Origin: Dimorphilus gyrociliatus
Taxonomy: Eukaryota; Annelida; Polychaeta; Dinophilidae
Direction of reading: 5' to 3'
DNA length: 64,000 nt
NCBI GenBank assembly: GCA_904063045.1
Contig: CAJFCJ010000020.1
Coordinates: forward strand, 612,916 to 676,915
Below are positions 39,001 to 52,955 of this stretch, piece by piece. Under the pieces are notes generated by a model. The model had not been told where the DNA came from, made no database searches, and saw only the letters and a program-made list of their open reading frames with translations. The first letter of the stretch is position 1, and every line of letters starts with the position of its first letter. The position numbers were made by a program, and so were the translations under genes.

Positions 39001-42000
39001 GCTCATGCATATATGCTAGTTGACCAGATATGACCGCTTTCTTAGTGACAATATCAGCGAGTTCTTCGAGTAATGTATCGTCTGCCTCTTCAATAGTTTG
39101 TACATCGAAAAATGACTTGAAGTGTTGCATTGTTTGTTGGACTTCCTCAGCGAGAGCTTCATTTACATGCTTTGCTTTTTCTTCATTTTCGGGTAAAGAT
39201 AACGATGTTTCGGAAGCCTTTCTTTGAAGAACCGCTTGTACTTTGTTTTCCTTCGACACTTTGGCAACTTTAGCAACATTTTCATTCAAGTATTTTGTTA
39301 CTGCCTGTTCTAACGCTTTCTCGCGCTCTTCTAGTCTTTCCTTTGCTAACTTAAGTTCACTTTCTACCAAATCAATTCTTTCTCTATCATTAGAGCAGGT
39401 ACAAAGACCTCGTCTTAAATGAGAGACAGCAGCCGATAATTCGGCCTGAACAAGAGCTGATCTGGCTACCGGACACAAGCCTTCAATGTCTGTTTGTGAA
39501 CATCGGCTAACGGCTTCTGAAGCTAGGACATTACCGAGAGCATCACTCTCTATTTTTGTCTTTGGCACCTCCGTCTTTTGCATGGACAAGTATAATTCTG
39601 CCTGAAGTACCATCTTCTCTGCCAATAATTGTGCATAAGTAGATAGGGAATCATTTTTGGCCTTATCTATCTGATTTTTCTCCACTTGCATCTCTTCCAA
39701 TTTACACTCCAATTCTAATATTTGCGAATGAGCGTCCCGCATTTCGCTTAAATACATATCTCTTTCAGTCATTTGCTTGTTCGTCTGACTTCTAACAACA
39801 TATGCCATTTCCCCAACCACTATTGCTTCTATAGCCAATTTTTCAGCAAGGGCGTTTAATTTCAAAGTTTTAGTCCCATGATCGTCCATTTTATCGATCT
39901 TCGATTCTTTGTTATAAATTGAATCATACTCAACGGAATCAGTTACGAGTAAAGCATCTTTTAAACCATGAACAACATTTTCCAGAGTATTTTCACTCGC
40001 CCTACTGAAATCCAATGATTGTAAAGCACTAACAAGATCTTTTAATTTCTTTCTGGTCGAATCGATCATATCCAACGACAAGCGCAATTTTTTTCTAGCG
40101 TCTCGATATTGCTTCTCAGTCGCCTCAAGATTTGAAGTTTTATCCTCTGTGCTAATACTCTCTAAAACTCTCACTAAGCGATTATGCAAAACTTGTAATT
40201 GATCCGTTGAAGATGATTCTGATGTTGTTGAGCATGTATCAGAAATAAGGTCGTCGATTTCTGTATCATGTTCTTTATCATTTATACGTGGCGAATTATC
40301 GATACCCTGCGAACCATCAGGAGCTATTACAGCAACCTGCGGAGGAGGTCCAAGATTAATTGGAAGCGACATTTCCTCACTCTTTTCTTTTTCTTCTTCC
40401 TCTTGCTCATATGCATTAATGGAGAAAGTCTCCTCTAATACTTGCACTTGTTTGTCTATATCACTTAAAATTTGTAAATCAATAACTAGGCTCTCACGAC
40501 GTTTTTTTCTTTCGGTTACTGTTAATTTGTTAGTTAAATCCTCCACTCTGGCACACATAAGTCGTAGTTGTTCCTGATAGTCCTCATCGACTGATTCTAG
40601 TTGCTGCTTAATACCAGCATAAGCAATTTCAATCTTATCTAAAGAATCTTGAGTTTCGTTGCAACGTTTTCTTAAACGTTTTATTTCGCTTATTGCTCTC
40701 TCATATTTTCGTCGACTTTCTGCCGGATCATCTGCGTCACTTCCTTCGCTTTCTTTATTCACTTCTTTGAGATTCTCAATATTTCGCCTTGCTTCTCTGA
40801 GTTCATTGTCCTTACGAGTCATAGAAGTCTCAAAATCTTCTCGTAGTTTGCGCTTTTCTTCTTCAACTCGTTGTAGTTCACTTATTGCTTCTTTATATCT
40901 AGTTTCCATGCGGCTATTAATTTCCACGGACGATTTCATATTTGATAACTGCTTCGCAAGTGTTTCTTTTTCCTTCACAGTCTCCATTAATTCTTCATTC
41001 TTTGCATTTATCATTTCCATAACTTTTTCATTTTCTCTTTCTAATTCGGCCATTTCGGATTCGTATTTTCTAAATTCGACTTTGCTGGCATCATCGTCGT
41101 GCCTGGCGACAGCTTCTATCTCTTGATTTGCCTCTCGTAATTTTTCCTCCGATGTTGCCAATTCTTGTCGTATTTTCATACCTAGACAACGTTACATATA
41201 TAGTTATATATATATATATATATATATATACAGTATATGTATATAAATATTTGCAATTATATAATACAATATTGTTGAATTATATGGATGTAAGAAAATA
41301 TGTGTAATTTTACCTTCTTCCAGTTCATGTTCTAGTTGACTTCGCAAAACAGAACAATTTCTGTTAGACTCTCTTAAAGTATTCTCAGTATCTTCCAATC
41401 GATTTTGTAAATCAGCAATTTCTTTATTTTTCTCTTGGAGGAGTACATCCGATCTGTCCATAGGCGATTCATTGGCTTTTTTCTGCTTGGGGGCTTCAAG
41501 TTCTGCCTCGAGCGTTTGTAGTCTTTCTCTTAGTTGATCGTTTTCTTTCAATGCACTTTGGAACCTTTCCTGCTGGATTCGTAATGCTTGCTCTTTTGAT
41601 CGAATTTTTATTTGACATTGAGATAGCTCATCCGTAACGGCTCGAGCCTCAAGCATTGAATCTTGTAATTGACCTTCTAATTCGTCAACATCAAGCAATT
41701 TAGTTTGTAGGCTTTTTACACGATTTTTTGTCTCGTCTAATTCAACACTTTTTCTACGCAAGAAATCGTCTTTCTCAAAAAAGTCACGCTCTAATTGTTT
41801 TAATTTCATATCCTTTTCCGCGTTTTTATCTTGTTCCTTTCTCAAATCAGAACGAAACTGATCAATTTGTCGTTCAGCGGAAACCAGACGTTGAGCACAA
41901 GCGTCTAACTGACGCCTGTAATTTTTCGCCTCATCGGCGTGGCGTGTGGCCGTTTGTTCTGTTGCAGCAACCTGTTCGCTGAGTCTAGACATCTGCTTTG

Positions 42001-45000
42001 AAATAATTAATCATAATAACAGATGTAATTTTCCAAAAAAAAAATTTCTACCTGAGCTTTGATCATTGTAGCTTGCCTCTGATGATCAACTAGTTTAGCT
42101 TGTAAAACATCGATACTTTCCCCTGTATCGCTGTCGTCAAGATATGTCTGCTACAACACATCATTTTTATAAGTCTTGAGAGGCAAACATAATTGTTATA
42201 ATTTTCTTACCACCTGACTATGTTTACGAGAGGGTGTTGAGGGTGAACCCACTACAGAATCCCGGGAAGCCTGTCGCTGATGAGTCTTTGATCTTAATTC
42301 GCTAATTTGATGCTGCAGTTTTGAGTTGCGATTCTGGCTTTGTTCCAATTGTGTCTTCAGCGAATCGACCTGAAAAATAAGGAGGAAAGTGCTAGAATCA
42401 CCAAGGTAATACTTGTAAATATATCAACAAGTTCGATTAACCGATGTATGAGAGATAAGTAACTTAATGTTTAAAAAAATTCTGTTAAAACATAATAATG
42501 TAGCTAAAAATATTTTCCTAATGTAGCTCTATGACAAATTAAAAACGCGGTAACGCTACAACTGAATGACGAGCACTCAATGACAAGTAACTCAGTGCAT
42601 ACTGCGCGTAGTTGGTTCTACAGGTGAATATACTGTCTATGGTGCATCATTCTAAACATACGCCAGTTTTATAGTGTTGCTTTTTTGTTTGGCACATATT
42701 TAACTTGGTATCCGTTATGACTGAAAGTGTCTTTCCTACGACTTGTTAACTTAGCAGCACTTACAGCAATTACTCAATTAATTTTCTCAGTGTGAAGTAC
42801 GTTTTAGTGTAACCGAATAGCGAAGAAAATATTGAAGGCCGAAAAAAATTTTTTTACTGTAGTTCTTTTTTGAAATGTTGTTAGGAGGTGAAATAATTAA
42901 TGACTATTAGACGTCGATTAGGTAAATCGATCGTATTTGCATTAGCAAAATGTACAGTTGTCAGTGAAGCGTCTCATTAGAAAATAAGAAATTACCTCAG
43001 TTTCCAGTAGATCTACCAGAGCTGTATCCCCAGCACTTATTGCACCGCTCGATGTTGATTTGGCCAGACTTTTCTTTTCTGCCTTATCCTCCTCTCCCAT
43101 ATCCATTTTGTCTCCTTGTTCGTACTTACTTTTTGTCGGGGTTCCGGGAGTTGAATTACTTGGGCTGCTACTCCCGCTTCCGCCTCCCTTAAACATAGAA
43201 TTTAACGATTTTACTCTACACGCGAATTTTTTAAACGAATCCATATTTTGTCGACGAGCTAATAAGATGACGTAGGTATGACTGGAGGAAATGAAGTGAC
43301 GCCGACACAAAGAATGTGGCGCCAGTAGCGACAAGATCAATGGTTGATCGACGTCTCGCAGAAAGTACTTGTTAGCAAGGTTTGAAGAGTAAATTTAAAA
43401 TATCGCCTTGGTATTTTTGTACTTAATAGCTCAAAAGCTTTGCAATTAGTTTTACAATATTATGGTATCGTTAATGGATACCAAAATATATCAATTGTAA
43501 CCAATAAAAAGATTAAATTAAATTCTGCTAAAAAACCTACCAGTCTCTTGGAAGAGTGTGTTTCCCCGTTGGAAATTGTTCTTAAAGGTGGACTTTTTAC
43601 ACGAGGTGACTTGGCTCTAGAACGTTCTTTTATTTTTGCTGATGGAGCCTTTGACTTTTTAGATATCATCTTCCCTCCACAGGGTGATGAATTATTTTCT
43701 GATGAACTTTTGCCATTTCTTTCACCCCTTGGTGTACACGGCGAAGAACTAGTACTTCTTTCAGAATCCGTTCTATTCCTCTTATTATCAACATCAACGT
43801 TATTACCCACTTCGTAGAATTTGGGTTTATTTATAAAGTCAGTTAGTGAACGTTGATGAATTCTTCTAACGTTCTTTTCAACTTCATCAAGTTGTTCGTC
43901 TTTTGGCAGATCGGGAAGTTGCCTACCAGATGGCGCTTGCTTTTGATTGTAATCTAATCCAAATTTCAGCGATTTTTTACTATTGGGACTATCCAAGCGT
44001 TGAGTTTCAGGAGCAACGCCCGCATGGTGCATGGCTTTCCTCATTAGTGTTAACCAATTATTCCTGATACCAGTAGTCATGGCAGAGAGTGTCGTAGTTC
44101 CTTTCAAACTCTACAGACGACTAACTTATATACAATTTACAATATCAAATTCTGACAAACCTTTATTTCAAAACCATAGTTTCTTCCCACTTCCTTCTCA
44201 TACAAATGAGTACAATCGCGTAGATCAACGTTTCCATCGGAATGGCCAGCTTCTTCGGCCCTAGAATCCTTATAATATCGTAGCTGTGTTCCATTAAGTA
44301 CAAACCAATGCTTTTGCCAATTTTCTTGCCCAATATCTTTTATATTTTCCCGATTTCCGTTTACTTTATCCTTTAGTCGAACAAGCCAGCCTTTTTTTGT
44401 ATATTGAGAGTATTCCTAAAGATCAAAGAAAATAGAAGTGTGCTTTAATTTTGTTTAATCTAAAGAGCAATTAAATTTACTTTTGTAACGATTAAAAGTA
44501 AATATATATTAGCTGACAAATATAAGAGATTTTAACTCATTCAATTTAATAGCTTTCGATATTTGGCAATAATAAAAGCAGAGAAATTTGCTGAAATATG
44601 AAAGGTAGTTTGTTTAAAATTAAAAAGAATACCACTGCACTCAAAAATCGTATACGTAAAAAAACACAATGATAGCAACGAGTTGAAAATTAAACAAAGT
44701 CGAATTAGATTAGAACAAACAAATATAGAGACCAGTAATCGCGCATGGTGCAACTTACAGACTCGTAACGTTTTCTAACTGGATAAAAGCTTTCAGATTC
44801 AGTACGTGCAGGACTTGAATCGCTTGTGTTTATCTGTTTTATTTAAGCACTACGATCACGCATAATCAATTGATAAATCAAGAGTTTAAGTTTTACTGTG
44901 AATAATTATATTTTCAAAGCATGCAGCATGCTCTGAAATATTATTGAAATATATTCCAAAAATCACCTTATGTTCATCTGTGGCATTTCTTATTGTTAAT

Positions 45001-48000
45001 GGACTAGTTCTAGCACCAGTTTTTTCGCCAGGATTCCAACTTCCTAAGCGTATAGCTCGGGACGGTGGTAAATTTCTGTCCGACGTAAAAGAAGTACGCG
45101 AAGTAGCTTTAGAGGATCTAGGAAACGTATTATCCCAATCAGTTTCCTTCCTAGTCACAGATCTCGACCTTCTAGTTCGAGGTTTATCATGTTCATCCAA
45201 ATCGGAGGCATTGTAATCGAAAATAGGCTTTGAACTAGGTAAATGAGCAAAGCGTTCGTATCTTGATAATGGTCTCTTTTTTGAATCACTCAAAAGAGTT
45301 TCGTATAAGCTCTTAGGCTTACTGTCCTCTGATTCGGGAAGGTCACTTAAGCTACTACTTCTTTTTAATCCGTCGCTAACTGAACCTTTATGTTTCATAT
45401 CACGCACCCCTTTAAATGTCCTTATATCCGGTGGTATACCGTGCATAACTGGGGCATCGGAGGTTGAAGAGCAATGGGCAATTAGAGATGACGTATCACT
45501 AGGCGGGTTGCTCGTAACGCTTGACTGAAAAGAGCATGCAACATGCTAATTGATAGAGATAATAAATCTATCATTAGAAAGCTTACGGGCAAGAAATGAT
45601 AATAATAGTTATAGTAAAATTCCAAATAATCCATATAGGTAAAATTAGAATGATTAACATCATCTAGAATACCGTGGTATCCGTAAAAAGTACCCAACAT
45701 ATTTTTTTTCAATCAAACAATGACAAGAAGTTATACATTCCACAAAACTAGTTGCAGTCAATCAAACTACCGGTGTCGAGTGCTCTAGGCGACTTAAATA
45801 CCATAATAAATAACAGGCGCCCCGTTAATATGTCTCGACATGCGCAGATAGAGAATTTCCCACTTATCCATAATTTACAAAAAAAAATTATCAAATTGAA
45901 CACTTTGCTCTCTTTTGGAGGATGAAAGCTTTACATATTTACTCCCTGTCATATAAACCTTTACTGGTATAAGTTAGTATACAAATTTAATCAGTTTATT
46001 AGGGATATAGAATTTATACAGTTTATATTTTTTCAGACAACAAAGCGTTATTTTCCAACAACAAATAATAAACTGAGGTTTTTTTATATTCAGATCCTAA
46101 ACTCATATAAAAATCTAACAGTAAAACTGTTGAAAAAAGGTTACCCCTATCACAGCCCTTTTGTATGCTATGTAACGTGAGCAACTTTAGCCTAAAAGGA
46201 ATACTTCTACCAAAAATGAAAGTAATCGCATTTACGTGTATCAAACTACTGCAAACATTGAATGAATAGTGTCTATACTATTAGATACAAGTATTTAAAA
46301 AAAGAAAACTAACTGATTATATCAAAATGAATTCATACAATAGATCATTCGTATGATTTTACCTTGAACGAATTTTACCAGCAGATATAAAATCAATATC
46401 AAGTCTCATTCAAACTACTATCAAATTGTTAGCATGCCTTTAAAAGCATATTCGTAAATACAACTACTATATAAATTGGTGGTTTTCAACTCAATTTCGA
46501 AGTTTACATATAAAATTAAATCCTAAAATCAAACACCTACCTCGTTCATAATCTATATTTTTTTCTCGAGGTATACTTTGCTAATGCAACAATTCAAATG
46601 AAGACTCAATAAGGAACGCATGCACCAACTCATCCAAAAAGGATTAAATCTTAAAAGACGGTAGTATTGTTAAATTCTCTCACAATTTTTGTTATTATTT
46701 ATAGATAGTAAATGGGGATTGAGACCCAAAAGTTCAAAAAGTAACTCGTATTTTTTACTATCTAAGCTTTTACCTATTAATCCCTTTAATATTGTTTAAA
46801 AACATCGCGAAAACAACTATTAATCAAAAACTCTTAATATATACAATGGCAATATGCAAAAAATAATTACCGGATTAGAGATGAATATATCTAACAGCTG
46901 TCCAATTAAAACAATATACATAGTCAATTTGGTTTCTACAATAGACTATTGATATTTACAAAATACTATAATAAAGCTTATTTTATCAATCAAGGGAAAC
47001 TCAAAATCTGTAATTTACTCCAATGAACATTATTGAATAATATTACAATGGAACATTTGTGTTGATTAAAAAGAACAAACAATCAATCTCTCTAAAGAGT
47101 AATTAATGTAATATAAAGCCGCTCCAATATGTAGTGTAGATATATAAACATATATATTAAAACTAAGTAAATATTGTATAAACTGATATATATCCTTATC
47201 AAGATTTTTGCAAACGATTTAGATAACAACCATCAGTTATATTGAATGTTTTCTTTTCGCATTGAGAAAAATCAATACCATCCATTATTCTTATTATTAC
47301 CATCTACCAACTATTAATTTTAACAACAAAAGAGACTTGTCATTGAAATGTTCTTTAATTCTTCGGTTTCGAATAATTTATATTATTCAAAATCCTTTCT
47401 TTTATAATAATAATAACTACGAATTTAATCCAGCTATAACCTATATTTCCTGAATAATTGACAGAACAGTAAATCCTAAGAAAAAAAAACCTTAACATTG
47501 TAACACTTTATACGCTGAACCTTTAGATTAATAAATAGTCGCACGTATTTGTAAAATTGATACACAATTGCGAAATTATTACCTTTTTAGTATTATCATT
47601 TAATACAGGTGTTGATCTTCTATGTTTTGTTTTCACACTTCTTGGATACATTATTAAAACGTCGTACCACCTATGTCACGTCATTTAGTATCATTAGGAG
47701 CTGTAAATCTGATATATTCGTTAATTTTACCTATTAATTTCCTCTTTATTTGTTCCTTTAATAAATGTTTTTTTCTTTGGAATTTCAATAGATAGAGAAA
47801 ATTGATGTGACGTTATATCTTGCGCTTCATTTACGTCGGTGCATGTATTCATATCAATAACCCCTTGTGGTATAGTGTGAATCTATGAAAAAAAGAACAA
47901 ATTAAAATCATTATTAACGTAAAAAAGACATTCGTTTTTATTTTTAACGAATATAAGTTTACAGACGACAGATGGCGCAGTGGTACAAAAAAAAGAGTAA

Positions 48001-50040
48001 AAAAATTGGTTTGTTGCACGTGTAACCTAATCCCCATAATCGTAGAAAATACGTTCAACAACGCTGGTAATTGAAAATTAGGAAAGATCAATCCGATTCA
48101 ATATCGAACAATCTAAGTAGGGGATTAACAAACCATTTTAAAAATTATTATTATTGAATAGAAACTTGGAGTTGAATTTCTAAAAACAACCCTCCCATGT
48201 CCTTTCAATACTAATAACCTATATTGTATATGAAAAAATATATTCTCTATCACTTCATGAAAGGTGGCACGATGAAAAGTTGCTCACATGAAGTACCTTG
48301 GCGCCACCCCTTTGGGGATTACTCTTTTGTCAAGCAGAAGCTTGGGAAAAGAGAATATCTTGCACCCATAATAAATACTTCAAACTTGTAATCAAAGACA
48401 TATATTTAGACAAAAACCGCAAAAATTTCTCTACATGATCGAATTAATACTATTAATGGATCTGAGGCCGTTTTAATAGAACTAGATTACGGACTGTGTG
48501 GAGAGAATGGTGCAATCTGAGAATACAACTAAAATTTTTGTTCATGTATCATTAAAATGATTCGTTTATACTATGGTTGAACATTAAAACGAATAATATT
48601 TGACAAGAGCCATTAAAACTGTCATAAAGACTGTTGTCGGCAAATTGAAAGTGGATTGAATAGTAAACACATCGGAAAGGAAGAATACATATTATAGAGA
48701 GAACAGATTGAAACACGTGTTCTTCTCGCTCAACATTTCTAATTTATTGACATAGAGAGATCCATTATCATTTCCTTATTGCCAATTGCGTAAATGTAAA
48801 ACAATCGATTAAATTCTAGTATTAATATCTTTATAAGAGAAGAGGACTTATATAGATAGCAAAAAGAGCATGTTTTATAGCAACCTAATAATTTATGACC
48901 TACATGCAGCTGTTCAGCCTTTCTTTGGTTCATTCATAGGTCATTCACAAAGTTAATTATATGTTTATAGAATGAAAGAAACGGTTAGTTAGCTCTTAGA
49001 TAAATCGTTTAAAAACAGAAAACTTTTTTCTAAGGTTGATAGGTCAAAACAAGCAGGCTCCGATCAGACATAATCCTTCTATTTTTAAACAAAGTGATTA
49101 GATCTAAGTTTATTTTAACATATGGAGCGCAGTCAAGAATTAAATTAGCGAATTAGTCATTCCTCCAAAGCGTATTCTATCATTTATTAACAATTATATA
49201 AGCATCTGTAATTTTCTATTTACATCTGAAGCTTATCAGATAATTTTTATCGAGTCAATATTCTGCTACTAATTCCTACTCAGTATTCTGCTTATACAAG
49301 AGAATATTTCATAGCAATAAGTTACGATAAACACATATAGAGATATTGAGTTCAGCGTATAAAAGACGCTTTTGTACTTTTTTCAGTAATAATCTAACTT
49401 GCTATTTTCTTACGATTCATATGAGAATTCTTTTAAATCCTTATGTAATTTAGAAGAAATAGATTCTAAGGATCCTTACATAACAAGAGTAAAAGTATAT
49501 TACAGCACGGGAGCTAAAGCTTTTTAGGCAATACTACGTTGTTAAAATAGGTTAATGGAAACAGTATATCACCAAACAATAACAAAATACCAAGTGGCGT
49601 TTTTATATGATCGCGTTCGATACGTGCGTTGATATAGTATAGGCGAACTTACACTTTCATCCACCGAATAGGTTAACTCTCCGTCGTCGTAGAGTACAAA
49701 AAATCTTCTTTGCCATCTCTGCAATAGATTGTATGTGATCGTTAATGTTACATATCATTTACTAGCAAATTTTTCATACAAACCCTTGTTTTATCTAAAG
49801 GATTATTAAAATCGAATTGTTCTGGTGCAACAAATAAGTAGCCACATTTTGATATTTTTCTTGATGCCTGCAAAAAGTTACGTAATTCTTCAGGTTAGGG
49901 AAAGTAATCATCTTCTGTAAATCCTTTACCTTGAGATGTTCCAAAGCTTCAGGTGAATGCGATTCTTTATCCTTAAAACATTGCTGACATCTACTTTTAT
50001 TAAAAATGTTTGGAATAAACTTTTGACAGCGGTTAGTCAT
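36097..50040 (-). CDS. MPRIP: Myosin phosphatase Rho-interacting protein (MPRIP/outspread)
   Basis: PH-part exons: 49930-50040, 49784-49867, 49653-49718, 47731-47882, 47583-47670, 44967-45524, 44759-44833, 44161-44415 and 43541-44110. Coiled-coil exons: 42211-42369, 42052-42150, 41314-41992, 37789-41181, 37214-37487, 36957-37134, 36703-36892 and 36097-36233. All join in phase, giving about 2355 residues. The N-terminus [19 protein letters not shown] matches MPRIP, followed by PH1 ([42 protein letters not shown]), a Ser/Arg-rich linker and PH2 ([41 protein letters not shown]). The very long coiled coil ends with [18 protein letters not shown]-like sequence shared with MPRIP. Role (knowledge): tethers myosin phosphatase and RhoA to actin. 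A separate 5' exon at 42996-43244 offers an internal start. Confidence 0.9.
41203..41230. repeat. (TA)n microsatellite in MPRIP intron
   Basis: A TA dinucleotide run within the short intron 41182-41313. Confidence 0.8.
42996..43244 (-). CDS. Alternative first coding exon of MPRIP (short coiled-coil isoform)
   Basis: An ATG at 43244 opens an 83-codon exon ([20 protein letters not shown], then a Gly/Ser/Pro linker and ALVDLLETE) ending at a good donor GAG/GTAATT in phase 0. No usable acceptor in the right frame precedes the ATG, so it looks like a 5' terminal exon. Both it and the last PH exon (ending at 43541, phase 0) can join the next exon at 42369. The short product would be about 1785 residues, coiled coil only, without PH domains. 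Confidence 0.6.
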
Positions 50041-50540
50041 TGGTAAAGTCTATGATCGATATAAGTGCACTGAGCGAAAATCAGAACTTTTCACACAAAA
50101 CAGTCTAAGAGCTTTTTCTTGGTCCAATGTCGAAAATAGTCGAAAATATCCTTGCTTTTTTCTCTCTATAACCAATAGGAGCAAAGTGAGAGACAACAAG
50201 AAGTTAAAAGCTAAATAAACGCATTAATCAATTTAAAAGTTCCAAAACGCTCGAAAGTGCGTAAAATGCGTATTAATACATAGTTACTACTCGGTATATA
50301 ATATAGGAGAGCTGGCTAAAATAGTTCGTCTAGGGTAGTGCTGACATCTGCCGGAATTACTTGTGTATGACATCGGGGTCAGTAACTCGGATACCCAAAG
50401 TCTCATATAACTACGACCTATCAGTTGATGATAAGGGTAAAGAGCTGTTATATAAGCTCTTTCGGTTAAAAATATATTAAAATTGCTATTTTTTCCGGTT
50501 AATTGCTTAGCCATATAAAAAAAATATTACCTGGTTGAGA
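50041..50540. promoter_or_regulatory. Divergent intergenic region, MPRIP/P450
   Basis: About 500 bases between two start codons, containing both promoters. An open frame at 50287-50514 on the minus strand looks spurious. Confidence 0.35.
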
Positions 50541-52955
50541 ATGGACTGGATAGTTTCTGCAAGTTCAACATTTAAAAATTCATTTGAGAACTGGACAAAT
50601 GACAAGACGGCAACTAAAAAGATTTTAATTGTGGCAGGCACCAGCGGAACTATTTATGTTCTGTATAAAATTTTGATCAAGCCGTTCTTCAGTCCCTTAA
50701 ATAAAGTAAGGACTCAATAGTTGAGAACATTTAATTTTTAATATTAACACCATCGTCAATTAGATTCCTGGACCGCCATTTGGAATAAAAAATTTTATAT
50801 TTGGAAATGTCGCAAATGCAATGGAAGGAAGTGGTTCGGAAGCTGGAGAAACATCAATCAATTGGGTTCGAAAGTATGGGGGTATTGTACATTACCGTCA
50901 TTTACTTGGCGAACATAGAATCCTTGTAGCAGATCCTCAAGGTCTTCGTACTATTTTAGTGAAAGAAGACGAAAAATTTCTGCGAGACATCCAACTTGGA
51001 ATTGGCAGGTAAGGGAGAGAAGCCTGTGTGTATATGTGTGTGCGTTAGAAAGAGATAATAAGATATTTTTTATGTACTATATAAACTGTAGCTGCACAAA
51101 CATAACGTTTTCAAATAAGAATATTTAGTTAACCTTACGCAACTTAAGTTGATAAAACTATTTAGATAACTTCTCTTTTTTCCCTTCTCAAAAGTCGCCT
51201 TAATATCGTACTATTGACAAACGATGGCGCCGAGCATAGCTATCAAAGGAAGCTGGTTAATCCACACTTTACACAAATGTCTTTAAATGCTTCCTTCGAT
51301 ATATTTTTGGAACAAGCCCAAGATCTTAAAAATTCCGTAGAAGATCAATTAAAAGGAGTAACAGAAAAATTACTACCAATTCAAAACATGGTGACTGATT
51401 GCGTTAGTATAGTTTTATCAAGAAGCATTGTCTACATGGTTATTTTTAATATAAAATTCTAATATTAGGTAAAAGAATTCATTTGTCGATATGCATTTGG
51501 TGAATTTCCAAAAATGGAAGATTCAAGTCAGAATATTGTAACAGCTCTTATGTCTGCACTATCCTTATCGCCAATTGTAAGGTCGGCATACTATTCATTT
51601 AAATAAACATGTAAAAAATAAGTAATATGATGCGATATTATTCCAGTTTTACTCAAACGATTCCAATATTAGGTTGGCTCCCAACGAAATCAAATAGAGC
51701 CTTAGCGAAAAACATAAAATTTGCAAATGATTTTGTCAAAAAATTGATGGAAGATAAAAGAGCAAAACTGATGACTGATCAGGGTAAAGAAGAAATGAAA
51801 AAAGATTTGGTCGGAAGACTGTTCCTTGAAGCTGATTCATCTAAACCACTAACTGAAGATCAAGTAGCGGGACTAATCAGTACAATTATATTTGCAGGTA
51901 AACAGAACAAGGAATCTTACGGTTATATTAAGCTTAAAACATTCAATATTTAAGGATTCCAGACAACATCGACAGCAATCACTTGGTGTTTACATATCTT
52001 GTCCGAAAAACCGGATATTCAAGAAAAAATAGCTCAAGAGGTAGCTGAGGTCATGGTTCACGATGGTTGTTGGACATGGAGCAATTTGGATAAGCTTGTT
52101 TATCTAGATGCAGTTTTTAAAGAGAGCCAAAGGTCAGTTTTTCGATGGTGTTACTTGAGATAAAAGAGTATGGCATGTTCTCGTAAATTTAATTTAAAAA
52201 CATATGAAAGAAATATTACCTTTGCAGATTTTTCAATCGTGTAACATGCCTACCCGTGCTTTCTGTCTTAAGCTTTTGTTTATTAAGAGTGGGTGGTGCA
52301 TGACTTATTTTTAATTCAACTTAGTAGTTAGATGGCGCTTCCATCAGAATGTAGTTATTTGTATACAATATACTATATATATATATTATTTACATATATA
52401 TATATATATATATATTGTATATCTCTATACAGTATACTTTCGTAAAATATACTGCAGTAAATATTTTGAAGAGACGTTAATATTAAATGTAGTTTGTTCT
52501 ATAGATTAATACCCATTGTGAGCTCTGTCTTAAAAAAAGCCCAAAGAGGAGCTAAGATAAATGGCTATGATATACCTGAAGGAACAGTTGTTGTTGCTCA
52601 TCTTGGTGCTGCTATGAGGTAGAAACGCTACTGATTTATTTATTTAAAAAATGTAAGTTTAAAAAATTTTTAATGCAGGAATCCTCATGTTTGGGAGGAT
52701 CCTGATGAATTTAAACCAGAGAGATTCCTAAATACCACAATGGATAAGTATATGTATCAATTTTTGCCCTTTGGTACCGGTGCTCACAAATGTCTAGGAC
52801 ATCAATTGGCAAAAGTTGAAAGTCGTCTAATTTTAGCTTTGCTTATACAAAACTTCATTTTCGAAAGGCCACCAGGCTATAAAGTGCGCAAAGCGTCGCA
52901 ACTACTTATAACTCCAAATCCAAAAGTTGAATTGATAGTAAAAAGAAGAAATTGA
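50541..52955 (+). CDS. Cytochrome P450 monooxygenase
   Basis: Eight exons in phase: 50541-50705, 50764-51008, 51195-51411, 51469-51581, 51647-51897, 51955-52132, 52505-52618 and 52679-52955, giving 519 residues. An N-terminal anchor (ILIVAGTSGTIYVLYKIL) and proline hinge (IPGPPFG) indicate a microsomal enzyme. Further landmarks are the I-helix FAGFQTTSTAITW, the K-helix ExxR (ESQR, split by an intron), the PERF-type FKPERFLN and the heme-binding loop FGTGAHKCLG with the iron-ligand cysteine at residue 466. Function (knowledge): NADPH-reductase-dependent oxidation of a lipophilic substrate in the ER. The I-helix has Q where most P450s have an acidic residue before TT. The family number and substrate are not assignable by eye. 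Confidence 0.93.
52371..52415. repeat. (TA)n microsatellite in P450 intron
   Basis: Near-continuous TA repeats in the 372-base intron 52133-52504. Confidence 0.85.

Noticed and set aside
40659-41126. 155-residue plus-strand open frame antisense to the MPRIP coiled coil
   Set aside because: Ser/Phe/Leu-rich shadow produced by antisense reading of Glu/Lys/Arg-rich coiled-coil codons; the same applies to other frames at 37208-39227.
50287-50514. 75-residue minus-strand open frame with an ATG between MPRIP and P450
   Set aside because: Sits in the divergent promoter region with no domain or composition signal; likely chance.
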